Shown here: one piece after another, positions 1 through 6,533 of the stretch
Numbering within the stretch: position 1 is the first letter of the stretch
How the letters are laid out: each line of letters starts with the position of its first letter
From: an uncultured Amylibacter sp.
GTDB lineage: Bacteria > Pseudomonadota > Alphaproteobacteria > Rhodobacterales > Rhodobacteraceae
Direction of reading: 5' to 3'
Length of the DNA stretch: 8,915 nucleotides
Assembly (NCBI GenBank): GCA_937944065.1
Contig: CALDZS010000238.1
Span: 1-8,915, forward strand
Position numbers and translations under genes: made by a program
The notes under the pieces: model-generated
Databases searched by the model: none
What the model was told of the DNA's origin: nothing
What the model saw: only the letters and a program-made list of their open reading frames with translations

Positions 1-241
1 ACGCCATAAGCGGACGATCCAACAAAAAGGAATGTCACGAGAAGCGCGATTTGAAAATCAATCTAGTGCAATCGCTGTCTTATCCAGACATGCAAACGCG
101 TTAGAGAATAAAACGGTTTTGTTAATCGATGATGTTATGACCACAGGTGCCACGCTGTCGGCTTGTGCAGAAGCGTGTTTTGCAGCGGGTGCCGAAACTG
201 TGAACGTATTGGTTTTCGCACGCGTTGCACGCGAGGAATAA
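1..241 (+). CDS. comF: ComF family phosphoribosyltransferase-like protein, C-terminal part (5' end outside window)
   Basis: Only the last 79 codons are present, read from base 2; base 1 ends the preceding codon. The visible part carries the hallmarks of the ComF/GntX family. An R-x-x-R-T-x-x-Q-x-G stretch with a downstream R-x-x-N lies at the start, then the phosphoribosyltransferase PRPP-binding loop (LLIDDVMTTGAT, visible residues 40-51), and finally an amphipathic C-terminal end with the V-x-V-x-x-x-AR ending usual for the family. In naturally competent Gram-positive and Haemophilus-type bacteria ComF is needed for DNA uptake; in most alphaproteobacteria its role is not established. The N-terminal zinc-finger half of the family cannot be checked here. 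It ends 38 bp before grxC on the same strand. The symbol reflects family membership, not a proven competence role. Confidence 0.88.
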   Translation, partial: RHKRTIQQKGMSREARFENQSSAIAVLSRHANALENKTVLLIDDVMTTGATLSACAEACFAAGAETVNVLVFARVAREE

Positions 242-251
242 ATTCATATAT

Positions 252-281
252 ATGGTTCTATCAATATCGGAGAAGAACCAT
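252..281 (+). promoter_or_regulatory. Possible RNA hairpin around the grxC ribosome-binding site and start codon
   Basis: A perfect 8-bp inverted repeat, ATGGTTCT (252-259) and AGAACCAT (274-281), encloses a 14-nt loop. The loop contains GGAG (269-272), the best Shine-Dalgarno sequence for grxC. The second arm includes A280 and T281, the first two bases of the grxC ATG. If it folds in the mRNA, the ribosome-binding site is displayed in the loop and the start codon is paired. It could also be chance; no conservation data are available here. Confidence 0.3.
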
Positions 282-537
282 GAAACCTGTCACAATCTAC
301 ACTGGAAACCTGTGCGGATACTGCGCCGCGGCGAAACGACTGCTGTCATCCAAAGGCGTGAATTTTACAGAGATCAATGTTAACAACGATCCCAGTAAAC
401 GTGCTGAAATGGTTCAAAAATCAAACGGCGGCCGCACAGTGCCACAGATTTTTATCGGTGACATGCATGTGGGCGGATCAGACGAGCTGCATGTGCTGGA
501 ACGCGCTAAGAAGCTTGATGATTTGTTGGCGGCCTAA
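280..537 (+). CDS. grxC: Glutaredoxin 3 (GrxC-type dithiol glutaredoxin)
   Basis: An 85-residue protein, the usual size of a monomeric class I glutaredoxin. It reduces protein disulfides and protein-glutathione mixed disulfides in the cytoplasm using glutathione. The active site C-G-Y-C is at residues 12-15, after an N-terminal beta strand (VTIYT). The glutathione-binding TVPQIFI segment, with its cis-proline, is at 53-59, followed by the GG-x-D-x-L motif at 65-70. Classical GrxC has CPYC; the Gly variant (CGYC or CGFC) is, from memory, common in Rhodobacterales orthologues, so I do not treat it as degenerate. The start at 280 is chosen because GGAG lies 7 nt upstream and the product then begins at the expected strand; longer in-frame readings overlap comF. 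The stop codon directly abuts the start of the following amidase, which implies one transcript and coupled translation. Confidence 0.95.
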   Translation: MKPVTIYTGNLCGYCAAAKRLLSSKGVNFTEINVNNDPSKRAEMVQKSNGGRTVPQIFIGDMHVGGSDELHVLERAKKLDDLLAA

Positions 538-1356
538 ATGCGGGTTGGGGTTGTTCAGCTACAAGGCTGTGATGACCCCCAACGCAATTTGTCTGTCACT
601 AGCGATCTAATCAAAGGTGCGGCATCTGCCGGGGCCAACTTGATCGCAACACCAGAAGTTTCGAATCTGATCGGTGCCTCCAAAAGCCAACAATCGAGTT
701 TGCTGCGATCCGAAACAGATGACCCTTCCTTAAAAGCATATCAATCGCTGGCGTCAGACCTTTCAATTTGGCTGTCACTCGGATCGCTTTCGTTGCTGTG
801 CGATAATGGACAATTAGCCAACCGTAGTTTCATGATTGCACCAGACGGCAGCATCCGAGCGCGCTATGATAAAATCCATATGTTTGACGTCCAGTTGTCG
901 GATACAGAATCATATTCCGAAAGCGACCAATATCGTGCAGGCAACAGCGCTGTGACGGCACAGACCGAATTGGGCATCATTGGTTTGACAATTTGTTACG
1001 ATATAAGATTTCCACAGCTCTATCGTGATTTGGCCCAAGCTGGCGCGACCATTTTGATGGTACCTTGTGCGTTTACCAAATCGACGGGTGCGGCGCATTT
1101 GGAAACCTTGTTGCGTGCGCGCGCAATCGAAACTGGTTGTTTCGTGATCGCCGCATGTCAAACGGGAACGCATGGAAAACGTGAAACCTATGGCCATTCT
1201 ATGGTTGTTGATCCTTGGGGGACGGTTTTATTGGACGCTGGTATCGAGCCTGGGTTTTTCATTGTGGATTGCGATCCGAATGCGGTAACATTAGCACGCG
1301 GCAAAATTCCTAGCTTGCGCCATGATCGGGAATATAAAAAACCAAAACATGCCTGA
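538..1356 (+). CDS. Carbon-nitrogen hydrolase (nitrilase superfamily), probable Nit1-type omega-/deaminated-glutathione amidase
   Basis: A 272-residue cytoplasmic amidase with the complete Glu-Lys-Cys triad of the nitrilase superfamily. Glu40 lies in TPEVSN, Lys112 in YDKIHMFD and Cys153 in ICYDIRFP. The HLETLLRARAIET helix (187-199), which supplies the second conserved Glu, and the C-terminal GHSMVVDPWG segment (219-228) are also present. The Y-D-K-I-H-M/L-F-D and C-Y-D-I-R-F-P signatures are those of the Nit1/Nit2 branch. Members of that branch hydrolyse deaminated glutathione (Nit1) or alpha-ketoglutaramate/alpha-ketosuccinamate (Nit2). I favour Nit1 because the gene starts on the base after the grxC stop, and glutaredoxin works with glutathione; that choice is an inference from context. 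There is no strong ribosome-binding site of its own, only a weak GGCGG within the grxC end, consistent with translational coupling. Its last 8 bp overlap the MarR gene. Confidence 0.88.
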   Translation: MRVGVVQLQGCDDPQRNLSVTSDLIKGAASAGANLIATPEVSNLIGASKSQQSSLLRSETDDPSLKAYQSLASDLSIWLSLGSLSLLCDNGQLANRSFMIAPDGSIRARYDKIHMFDVQLSDTESYSESDQYRAGNSAVTAQTELGIIGLTICYDIRFPQLYRDLAQAGATILMVPCAFTKSTGAAHLETLLRARAIETGCFVIAACQTGTHGKRETYGHSMVVDPWGTVLLDAGIEPGFFIVDCDPNAVTLARGKIPSLRHDREYKKPKHA

Positions 1357-1789
1357 TACAGTTGAACCAGATGCTATTGCCATTTCTCTTGTGTCCGAGA
1401 TTTTGTCGGTTGAACAATTGATGCGCGCGCTTTTGGCCAAGCATTTGCCAAAAGGGATGGAGCTGTCTCATTTCACCGTTCTAAACTATCTTGCAGCCCA
1501 AACCGACGAAAAGTCGCCCGCGAGTATGGCGCGGGTATTGCATTTAACCAAAGGTGCGATGACAAATACCCTGACAAAACTTGATCTGAGCGGTTACGTG
1601 CACATTCGGCCCGATTGGGATGATGCGCGGCGTAAACGAGTGTTGATTTCAGACGCAGGTTTGTTGGCGCGGCTTGATGCATTGCAGGCCATCGCGCCAG
1701 TTTTTGAACATATCTTGGATACCGTAGGCAAAGAGAACGCGCGCGCTGCCTTACCTTTCTTACGTTCATTGCGCAGCGGTCTTGGCTAG
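1349..1789 (+). CDS. MarR family winged-helix transcriptional regulator
   Basis: A 146-residue protein of typical MarR size and plan. An N-terminal dimerisation helix is followed by a winged helix-turn-helix. The recognition helix region is about residues 67-84 (LTKGAMTNTLTKLDLSGYV), and the wing is RPDWDDARRKRVLIS (87-101), including the D-x-R-x-K-x-V signature of the family. The C-terminal helices complete the dimer interface. MarR proteins are dimeric DNA-binding repressors or activators, often responding to phenolic or oxidative signals; the ligand and targets here cannot be told from sequence. I chose the ATG at 1349, which overlaps the amidase by 8 bp and gives a normal N terminus. The in-frame ATG at 1322 would add nine unlike residues, and neither start has a strong Shine-Dalgarno. 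It is probably co-transcribed with grxC and the amidase. Its stop shares bases with the convergent ubiG stop. Confidence 0.88.
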   Translation: MPDTVEPDAIAISLVSEILSVEQLMRALLAKHLPKGMELSHFTVLNYLAAQTDEKSPASMARVLHLTKGAMTNTLTKLDLSGYVHIRPDWDDARRKRVLISDAGLLARLDALQAIAPVFEHILDTVGKENARAALPFLRSLRSGLG

Positions 1790-2526
1790 TTTGGCTTCAC
1801 ACTCGCGGTGACATAATTAACTGACAGATCGCGATCAGATAATGACCAAGACCATTTCAGTGGGTTGAAAACAAATCCTTTGCGATCAACATTCTTCAAT
1901 CCCGCGTTGGTGATAAACTCAACCAGCTCATCCGGCGTTATGAATTTGTCAAATTCATGGGTCCCCTTCGGCAACCAACGCATAATATGCTCTGCACCAA
2001 TGATGGCCATAAGATAGCTTTTGGGATTGCGGTTTATGGTCGAGCAGATCATCAATCCCCCGGGCTTTAGCAACGTTTGACATACGGTCAAAAACTCTTG
2101 TGGATCGGCGACATGTTCGACCACTTCCATGTTCAAAACGATATCGAACTGCTCGCCAGTTGCTGCCAAATCCTCGGCTGTTGTATGGCGGTAATCAATT
2201 TTCAAACCAGATTGCTTGGCATGGGTTTGTGCCACAGGAATGTTACCTGCCGCAGCGTCCGCACCAATTACAGTCGCACCCAGTCGTGCCATCGGTTCGC
2301 ACAGTAACCCGCCACCGCAACCGATATCCAGTATACGCAATCCTTTGAACGGGCTTGGCATGGTGACATCGCGGTTAAATTCTGCCGCGATCTGGGAAAC
2401 GATATAATCTAATCTGCATGGGTTTAGCATGTGTAGCGGTTTGAACTTGCCTTCGGTATCCCACCATTCCGCTGCCATCGCTTCAAATTTTGCGACTTCA
2501 TCGGGATCGATTGTGTTGACTGCCAT
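1786..2526 (-). CDS. ubiG: UbiG, bifunctional ubiquinone-biosynthesis O-methyltransferase
   Basis: A 246-residue class I SAM-dependent methyltransferase, full length for UbiG. It carries out both O-methylations of the ubiquinone ring (the 2-polyprenyl-6-hydroxyphenol step and the final 3-demethylubiquinol step) at the inner face of the membrane. The N terminus IDPDEVAKFEAMAAEWWD (6-23) with L-H-x-L-N-P-x-R (31-38) is the family signature. SAM motif I is LDIGCGGG (66-73), with the acidic residue ending the next strand at D90. The MEVVEHV segment (133-139) and the C-terminal NPLKWSWSLSDRDLSVNY region (221-238) also match. The start at 2526 is set by homology and by AAAGGG 7 nt upstream; the open frame continues further up to 2619, but that part runs into the divergent proline iminopeptidase. 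The gene converges on marR with a 4-bp overlap. Confidence 0.95.
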   Translation of the reverse strand: MAVNTIDPDEVAKFEAMAAEWWDTEGKFKPLHMLNPCRLDYIVSQIAAEFNRDVTMPSPFKGLRILDIGCGGGLLCEPMARLGATVIGADAAAGNIPVAQTHAKQSGLKIDYRHTTAEDLAATGEQFDIVLNMEVVEHVADPQEFLTVCQTLLKPGGLMICSTINRNPKSYLMAIIGAEHIMRWLPKGTHEFDKFITPDELVEFITNAGLKNVDRKGFVFNPLKWSWSLSDRDLSVNYVTASVKPN

Positions 2527-2533
2527 TGCATTG

Positions 2534-2539
2534 CCCTTT
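2534..2539 (-). promoter_or_regulatory. Ribosome-binding site of ubiG
   Basis: On the minus strand this reads AAAGGG, 7 nt before the ATG at 2526. It supports this start over the upstream in-frame starts that would extend ubiG into the pip gene. Confidence 0.55.
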
Positions 2540-2582
2540 GAATTATAACATTCTGTTACCCGTACCATCATATAGGCGAGTA

Positions 2583-3548
2583 ATGGAAAATTCCGAAGGT
2601 CAAATTGGCGCAGGGGCACGCCCCTATCCAGTCATACAGCCATTTCATTCTGAAATGTTGGATGTGGGAGATGGGCACGAGGTGTATGTCGAGGAATGTG
2701 GTAACCCTAATGGTATACCTGTCATCGTCTTGCATGGTGGGCCCGGCGGCGGTTGTTCGCCCGGGATGCGACGATTTTTTCACCCCGATCATTATCGCAT
2801 CATTCTGTTCGATCAACGGGGATGCGGACGCTCAAAACCAAATGCCTCGATCGAAGCAAATACAACATGGCATCTGGTGGAGGATATAGAGCTGATTCGA
2901 AAACGCAAAGGCATCGATCAGTGGATTGTTTTTGGCGGATCATGGGGGGCGACATTGGCGCTGGTTTACGCGCAGGCATATCCAATGATGGTCAGACACA
3001 TTGTGTTGCGTGGCGTGTTCACCATGACGCAGGCAGAGTTGGACTGGTTTTATAATGGTGGCGCCGCTCAGTTCTTTCCAACAGAGTGGAAGGCATTTCT
3101 AAAACCGCTGCCAGTGGAAGAGCATGGCAATATAATGCTGGGCTTTCATCACCGCCTGTTTGGGGATGATCCAGATGCGCAAACGATTTTTGCGCGGGCC
3201 TGGACGGAATGGGAATCAGCGCTTGCATCTTTGATGCCGCGATCTGTTGCTGGATCGGCACCTGCATCTTATGCGCGAACATTTGCAAGAATTGAAAACC
3301 ACTATTTTATCAATGGCGGGTTTTTGGCCTATGATGGCCAAATATTGGCCGACATGACAAAGATCCAAGATATCCCTGGCACGATTGTGCAAGGGCGATA
3401 CGATATGATTTGTCCACCGCACACAGCGGTCAACCTACACAATGCTTGGCCTGCATCACGTCTGATTATGGTCGCAAATGGTGGGCACAGTCTGTCAGAG
3501 CCGGGGATAACGTCGGCCCTCGTCAGCGTGATGGATGAATTGGCATAG
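2583..3548 (+). CDS. pip: Proline iminopeptidase (alpha/beta hydrolase, peptidase family S33)
   Basis: A 321-residue cytoplasmic aminopeptidase that removes N-terminal proline from peptides; the length is usual for the S33 family. Seen in order: the oxyanion-hole HGGPGGG (51-57), DQRGCGRS (77-84), the nucleophile elbow GGSWGATLAL with Ser120 (118-127), then a helical cap. The catalytic acid Asp274 lies in QGRYDMICP and the catalytic His302 in NGGHS. The W-H-L-V-E-D-I-E stretch (96-103) and FFPTEWKAF in the cap also fit proline iminopeptidases rather than other alpha/beta hydrolases. The start at 2583 follows AGGCGAG (2574-2580) and gives the normal N terminus; an in-frame upstream ATG at 2526 would overlap the ubiG start. 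It is divergent from ubiG across 56 bp. Its stop is 2 bp from the stop of convergent fadH, so no separate terminator fits between them. Confidence 0.93.
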   Translation: MENSEGQIGAGARPYPVIQPFHSEMLDVGDGHEVYVEECGNPNGIPVIVLHGGPGGGCSPGMRRFFHPDHYRIILFDQRGCGRSKPNASIEANTTWHLVEDIELIRKRKGIDQWIVFGGSWGATLALVYAQAYPMMVRHIVLRGVFTMTQAELDWFYNGGAAQFFPTEWKAFLKPLPVEEHGNIMLGFHHRLFGDDPDAQTIFARAWTEWESALASLMPRSVAGSAPASYARTFARIENHYFINGGFLAYDGQILADMTKIQDIPGTIVQGRYDMICPPHTAVNLHNAWPASRLIMVANGGHSLSEPGITSALVSVMDELA

Positions 3549-3550
3549 GG

Positions 3551-5575
3551 TTACAGGGCCGCTGCCAGCTCTGCTCCTTGTTTGATCGCACGTTTTGCAT
3601 CTAGTTCTGCGGCGACATCCGCACCGCCGATAATGTGGGCTGTGATACCAGCCTCTGCCAGTTGATCCGCCAGCGCTTTGTTGGGTACTTGGCCTGCACA
3701 CATTACGATTGTATCCACCTCTAGCAACTGTTCCTTGCCGTCCTTGGATATATGTAAACCCGCATCAGTGATACGCTCGTAGTTCACGCCCGAGATCATC
3801 TCTACCTTTTTCATCCGCAGGCTTAGGCGGTGTATCCAGCCAGTGGTTGTGCCAAGGTTTTTGCCCAGCTTTTGATCTTTGCGTTGCAGCAAATATATCT
3901 CGCGCGGTGATGGGTGTGGGTCAGCTCCTTGTGGCGCTAATCCACCGCGGTTTGTTTCAGGGTCACTTACACCCCATTCTTGCAACCAAAGATCCAGATT
4001 TTCGGTTGGGCTTTCGCCTTCGTGTGCCAGATACTCTGCCACGTCAAACCCAATACCACCCGCACCAATTAATGCGACGCGTTCGCCAACCTTTGCTTTG
4101 CCGCGCAGAACATCGATATAGCTGAGCACTTTTGGTAGGTTTTGACCATCAATATTTGGATCGCGAGGTGTTACGCCTGTTGCGACAATGACCTCGTCAA
4201 AATCCGTCAGCGTTGCGGCGGTTGCTTCGGTGTTTAGGCGTAGATCTACTTGGTATAGTTCCAACATGTGGGCGTAGTGTTCTACCAGCCCCTTAAACTC
4301 TTCTTTGCCTGGAATTTGTTTTGCCATGTTCAACTGGCCGCCAATTTCGTCGGATTTGTCGAACAGGGTGACCTTGTGGCCACGTTGGGTGGCGACCAAA
4401 GCGGTGGATAGGCCTGCAGGACCAGCGCCGATAATTGCGATTGATTTCGGTGTATCCGTTGGTGTGTAAACCAATTCGGTTTCCGCACAAGCGCGCGGGT
4501 TCACCAAACAGCTGGACAGTTTCATTTTGAATGTGTGATCAAGGCAAGCCTGATTACAGGCGATACAGGGCGTGATTTGTTGCGCAATACCTTGGTCAGC
4601 TTTGGCAACAAAATCGGCATCAGCTAAAAATGGTCGCGCCATGGAAACCATATCTGCGCAGCCATCGGCAAGCACTGTTTCGGCGACGTCCGGAGTGTTG
4701 ATGCGATTGGATGTGATGATGGGGATTGATACTTCGCCCATTAGTTTTTTGGTAACCCAGCTAAATGCTGCGCGCGGCACTGATGTGGCGATGGTCGGAA
4801 TGCGGGCTTCGTGCCAACCGATCCCTGTATTGATGATAGTGGCACCTGCCTTTTCGATTTCTTTGGCAAGGATAACCACCTCTTGCCAGGTAGATCCTTC
4901 GGGCACCAAGTCGATCATGGATAGGCGATAGATGATGATGAATTTGTCACCTACGGCGGCGCGGATGCGACGCACAACTTCGATCGGTAGGCGCATTCTG
5001 TTTTCGTATGATCCGCCCCATTCGTCTGTGCGCTTGTTTGTGCGGGTGACTAAAAACTGGTTAAGGAAATACCCTTCGGACCCCATCACCTCGACACCGT
5101 CATAGCCAGCTTGTTGTGCGCGTTTTGCGGCTGTTACCATGTCGGCTATTTGTTTCTCGATCCCATCCGCGTCCAACTCTGCCGGCGCAAAGGGTGAAAT
5201 CGGTGATTTGATTGGGGATGGTGCTACTGCCAGAGGTGAATAAGCATATCGGCCTGCGTGCAATATTTGCATCGCGATGCGACCGCCAACTGCATGAACC
5301 GCATCGGTAGAGATGCGGTGATTGTTGATATCTTCGTCAGAGAATAATCCTGCTGCACCTGGCAAAACGGCACCCTCTGCATTGGGTGCCATACCGCCAG
5401 TAACAATCAATGCGGCACCGCCTGCGGCACGGTCTGCGTAATACTTGCCGATGCGATTCCAATCACCCAGTTCTTCTAGCCCAGTGTGCATCGATCCCAT
5501 CAAAACGCGGTTAGGTAAGGTAACCCATCCCAAATCTAACGGTTCAAACATGTGGGGGTAATGTGCGTGTGCCAT
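3551..5575 (-). CDS. fadH: NADPH-dependent 2,4-dienoyl-CoA reductase (FadH type, FMN/FAD/4Fe-4S)
   Basis: A 674-residue three-domain flavoenzyme, nearly the same length as E. coli FadH. It reduces 2,4-dienoyl-CoA intermediates so that polyunsaturated fatty acids can pass through beta-oxidation. Residues 1-330 form an Old Yellow Enzyme-type TIM barrel for FMN, with a probable catalytic Tyr169 (MGSEGYFLNQF) and His255 (GIGWHEAR) matching the two known in E. coli. The iron-sulfur cysteines 337, 340, 344 and 356 show the exact C-x2-C-x3-C-x11-C spacing. An FAD-binding GAGPAG (383-388) and an NADPH-binding GAGGIG (504-509) follow. The segment EWGVSDPETNRGGLAPQG (533-550) and the TTTGWIHR motif (576-583) are FadH-specific, arguing against trimethylamine dehydrogenase relatives. 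AGGA lies 7 nt before the start. The upstream 75 bp hold an inverted repeat. The next minus-strand gene upstream is the DUF6478-like one. Confidence 0.94.
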   Translation of the reverse strand: MAHAHYPHMFEPLDLGWVTLPNRVLMGSMHTGLEELGDWNRIGKYYADRAAGGAALIVTGGMAPNAEGAVLPGAAGLFSDEDINNHRISTDAVHAVGGRIAMQILHAGRYAYSPLAVAPSPIKSPISPFAPAELDADGIEKQIADMVTAAKRAQQAGYDGVEVMGSEGYFLNQFLVTRTNKRTDEWGGSYENRMRLPIEVVRRIRAAVGDKFIIIYRLSMIDLVPEGSTWQEVVILAKEIEKAGATIINTGIGWHEARIPTIATSVPRAAFSWVTKKLMGEVSIPIITSNRINTPDVAETVLADGCADMVSMARPFLADADFVAKADQGIAQQITPCIACNQACLDHTFKMKLSSCLVNPRACAETELVYTPTDTPKSIAIIGAGPAGLSTALVATQRGHKVTLFDKSDEIGGQLNMAKQIPGKEEFKGLVEHYAHMLELYQVDLRLNTEATAATLTDFDEVIVATGVTPRDPNIDGQNLPKVLSYIDVLRGKAKVGERVALIGAGGIGFDVAEYLAHEGESPTENLDLWLQEWGVSDPETNRGGLAPQGADPHPSPREIYLLQRKDQKLGKNLGTTTGWIHRLSLRMKKVEMISGVNYERITDAGLHISKDGKEQLLEVDTIVMCAGQVPNKALADQLAEAGITAHIIGGADVAAELDAKRAIKQGAELAAAL

Positions 5576-5588
5576 TGAGATATCCTAT

Positions 5589-5620
5589 GATCTTTTGACT
5601 TAAGACTAACAGAAAAGATC
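5589..5620. repeat. Inverted repeat GATCTTTT-N16-AAAAGATC in front of fadH (possible operator)
   Basis: Perfect 8-bp arms at 5589-5596 and 5613-5620 flank a 16-bp centre that contains CTTAAG. The repeat starts 14 bp upstream of the fadH start codon and 3 bp upstream of its likely Shine-Dalgarno (TCCT on the plus strand, 5583-5586). Such a position would let a bound repressor block transcription of fadH. The dyad is also placed after the DUF6478-like gene, but no T-run follows on the minus strand, so it does not look like a Rho-independent terminator. I cannot name a regulator, and an 8-bp match could be chance. Confidence 0.35.
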
Positions 5621-5650
5621 GCCACAGCGTCACCCAAAACGCCACGTCAT

Positions 5651-6493
5651 TTATTTGAACAAGGTTTGAGAGACGCCTAAGTCCAATAAACGGACTTTTG
5701 AAGCCTGTGGATTGTCAAAACTAATCTCGACCCACATGCGTTCAGGACTAATTTTTGACACCCGGTAGCCTCTCAGGTCAAAGGTGCAGTTGGCTTTGCC
5801 GCGCCTTGCTTCAAATGGTTTGATGCATTGATGCAGACCGTTTTTGTACTTGATATTGATACGTCCAAATACGGACCGATCTTGTAGCGCGATTTCATGC
5901 ATCGTGATCACCAGTTTGCGGGCTTTGTGCAGGTCTTTCATAAATTTAATCGGCAGCTTGTAAGTCAGCGCCAAATACTGGCCTTCGAAGTCGCCAACAT
6001 CCAAGTCCAACGCAAACCTAGATGATGACACGCTAGGATGATCAGTTTGCTGGATCGTTATGTCGTTCAATGGGCAATCGTGGAAGATCGCCAAGGTGTT
6101 GTCGATGACGTGGCCATTGGTGACATTGTACGCGATTGGCAGTGTCATTTTCTGATGGAAAACATCAGAAAAGTGGTTGTTATTTAGGCGGCCACTCAAG
6201 GACATCAGATTTGAAGTGCTTGCAGTTGTCGCCTTATGATACAGGCGGTCATTGTCAATCTTCAGCGCCTTAAAATTGGCTTTGCTCAATTGAGTTTTAA
6301 GCTTTTTATGTCGAGCCGCGTCCTTGGGCGGACTGTGGGCAAGCTTGGCTCTTAGTATGGGGCGTATGAAAGAAGGCGCGCGCCGTATTGTCCAATCAAC
6401 GCAATGGTCAAATCTGTTGATCAGCCCGCCAAGATCTAGCCGCTTTGGCAAAAGATACGTAAGGCTGGGCTTTAGGGACAAAAATCTGTTCAT
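5651..6493 (-). CDS. DUF6478-like protein of unknown function
   Basis: A 280-residue protein. I recognise its C-terminal half as resembling DUF6478, a family known mainly from Rhodobacterales and without an assigned function. The matching blocks are IFHDCPLNDITIQQT (136-150), LDLDVGDFEGQYLALTYKLP (162-181), a strand block ending VFGRINIKYKNG (208-219), and WVEISFDNPQASKVRLLDLGVS (254-275). These alternating strands suggest a beta-sandwich. The N-terminal 90 residues are rich in Lys, Arg and His. There is no clear signal peptide, transmembrane helix or catalytic motif. The start is uncertain: ATG at 6493, or GTG at 6511 (six more residues); neither has a good Shine-Dalgarno. It lies 40 bp (or 22 bp from the GTG) downstream of the lipoprotein gene, probably in the same transcript, and 75 bp upstream of fadH. 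The family call is from memory of motifs. Confidence 0.7.
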   Translation of the reverse strand: MNRFLSLKPSLTYLLPKRLDLGGLINRFDHCVDWTIRRAPSFIRPILRAKLAHSPPKDAARHKKLKTQLSKANFKALKIDNDRLYHKATTASTSNLMSLSGRLNNNHFSDVFHQKMTLPIAYNVTNGHVIDNTLAIFHDCPLNDITIQQTDHPSVSSSRFALDLDVGDFEGQYLALTYKLPIKFMKDLHKARKLVITMHEIALQDRSVFGRINIKYKNGLHQCIKPFEARRGKANCTFDLRGYRVSKISPERMWVEISFDNPQASKVRLLDLGVSQTLFK

Positions 6494-6533
6494 CCGCCGT
6501 ATGTGAAGCACAAATTTTAATATACTGTTATCG

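Noticed and set aside
289..324. CGYC instead of CPYC in the glutaredoxin active site as an aberration
   Set aside because: To my knowledge Gly at this position is usual in Rhodobacterales GrxC, and both cysteines are present.
2542..2547. Perfect TATAAT on the minus strand upstream of ubiG
   Set aside because: It lies 15 nt from the ATG, so transcription would begin within the AAAGGG ribosome-binding site, and there is no -35-like hexamer at 16-18 bp upstream. I do not call it a promoter.
2527..2619. N-terminal extension of ubiG up to 2619
   Set aside because: It would add 31 residues without family similarity and overlap the pip start; the ATG at 2526 has a ribosome-binding site and the standard UbiG N terminus.
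5589..5620. The GATCTTTT dyad as a Rho-independent terminator of the DUF6478-like gene
   Set aside because: The stem is AT-rich with a 16-nt loop and no T-run follows on the minus strand.
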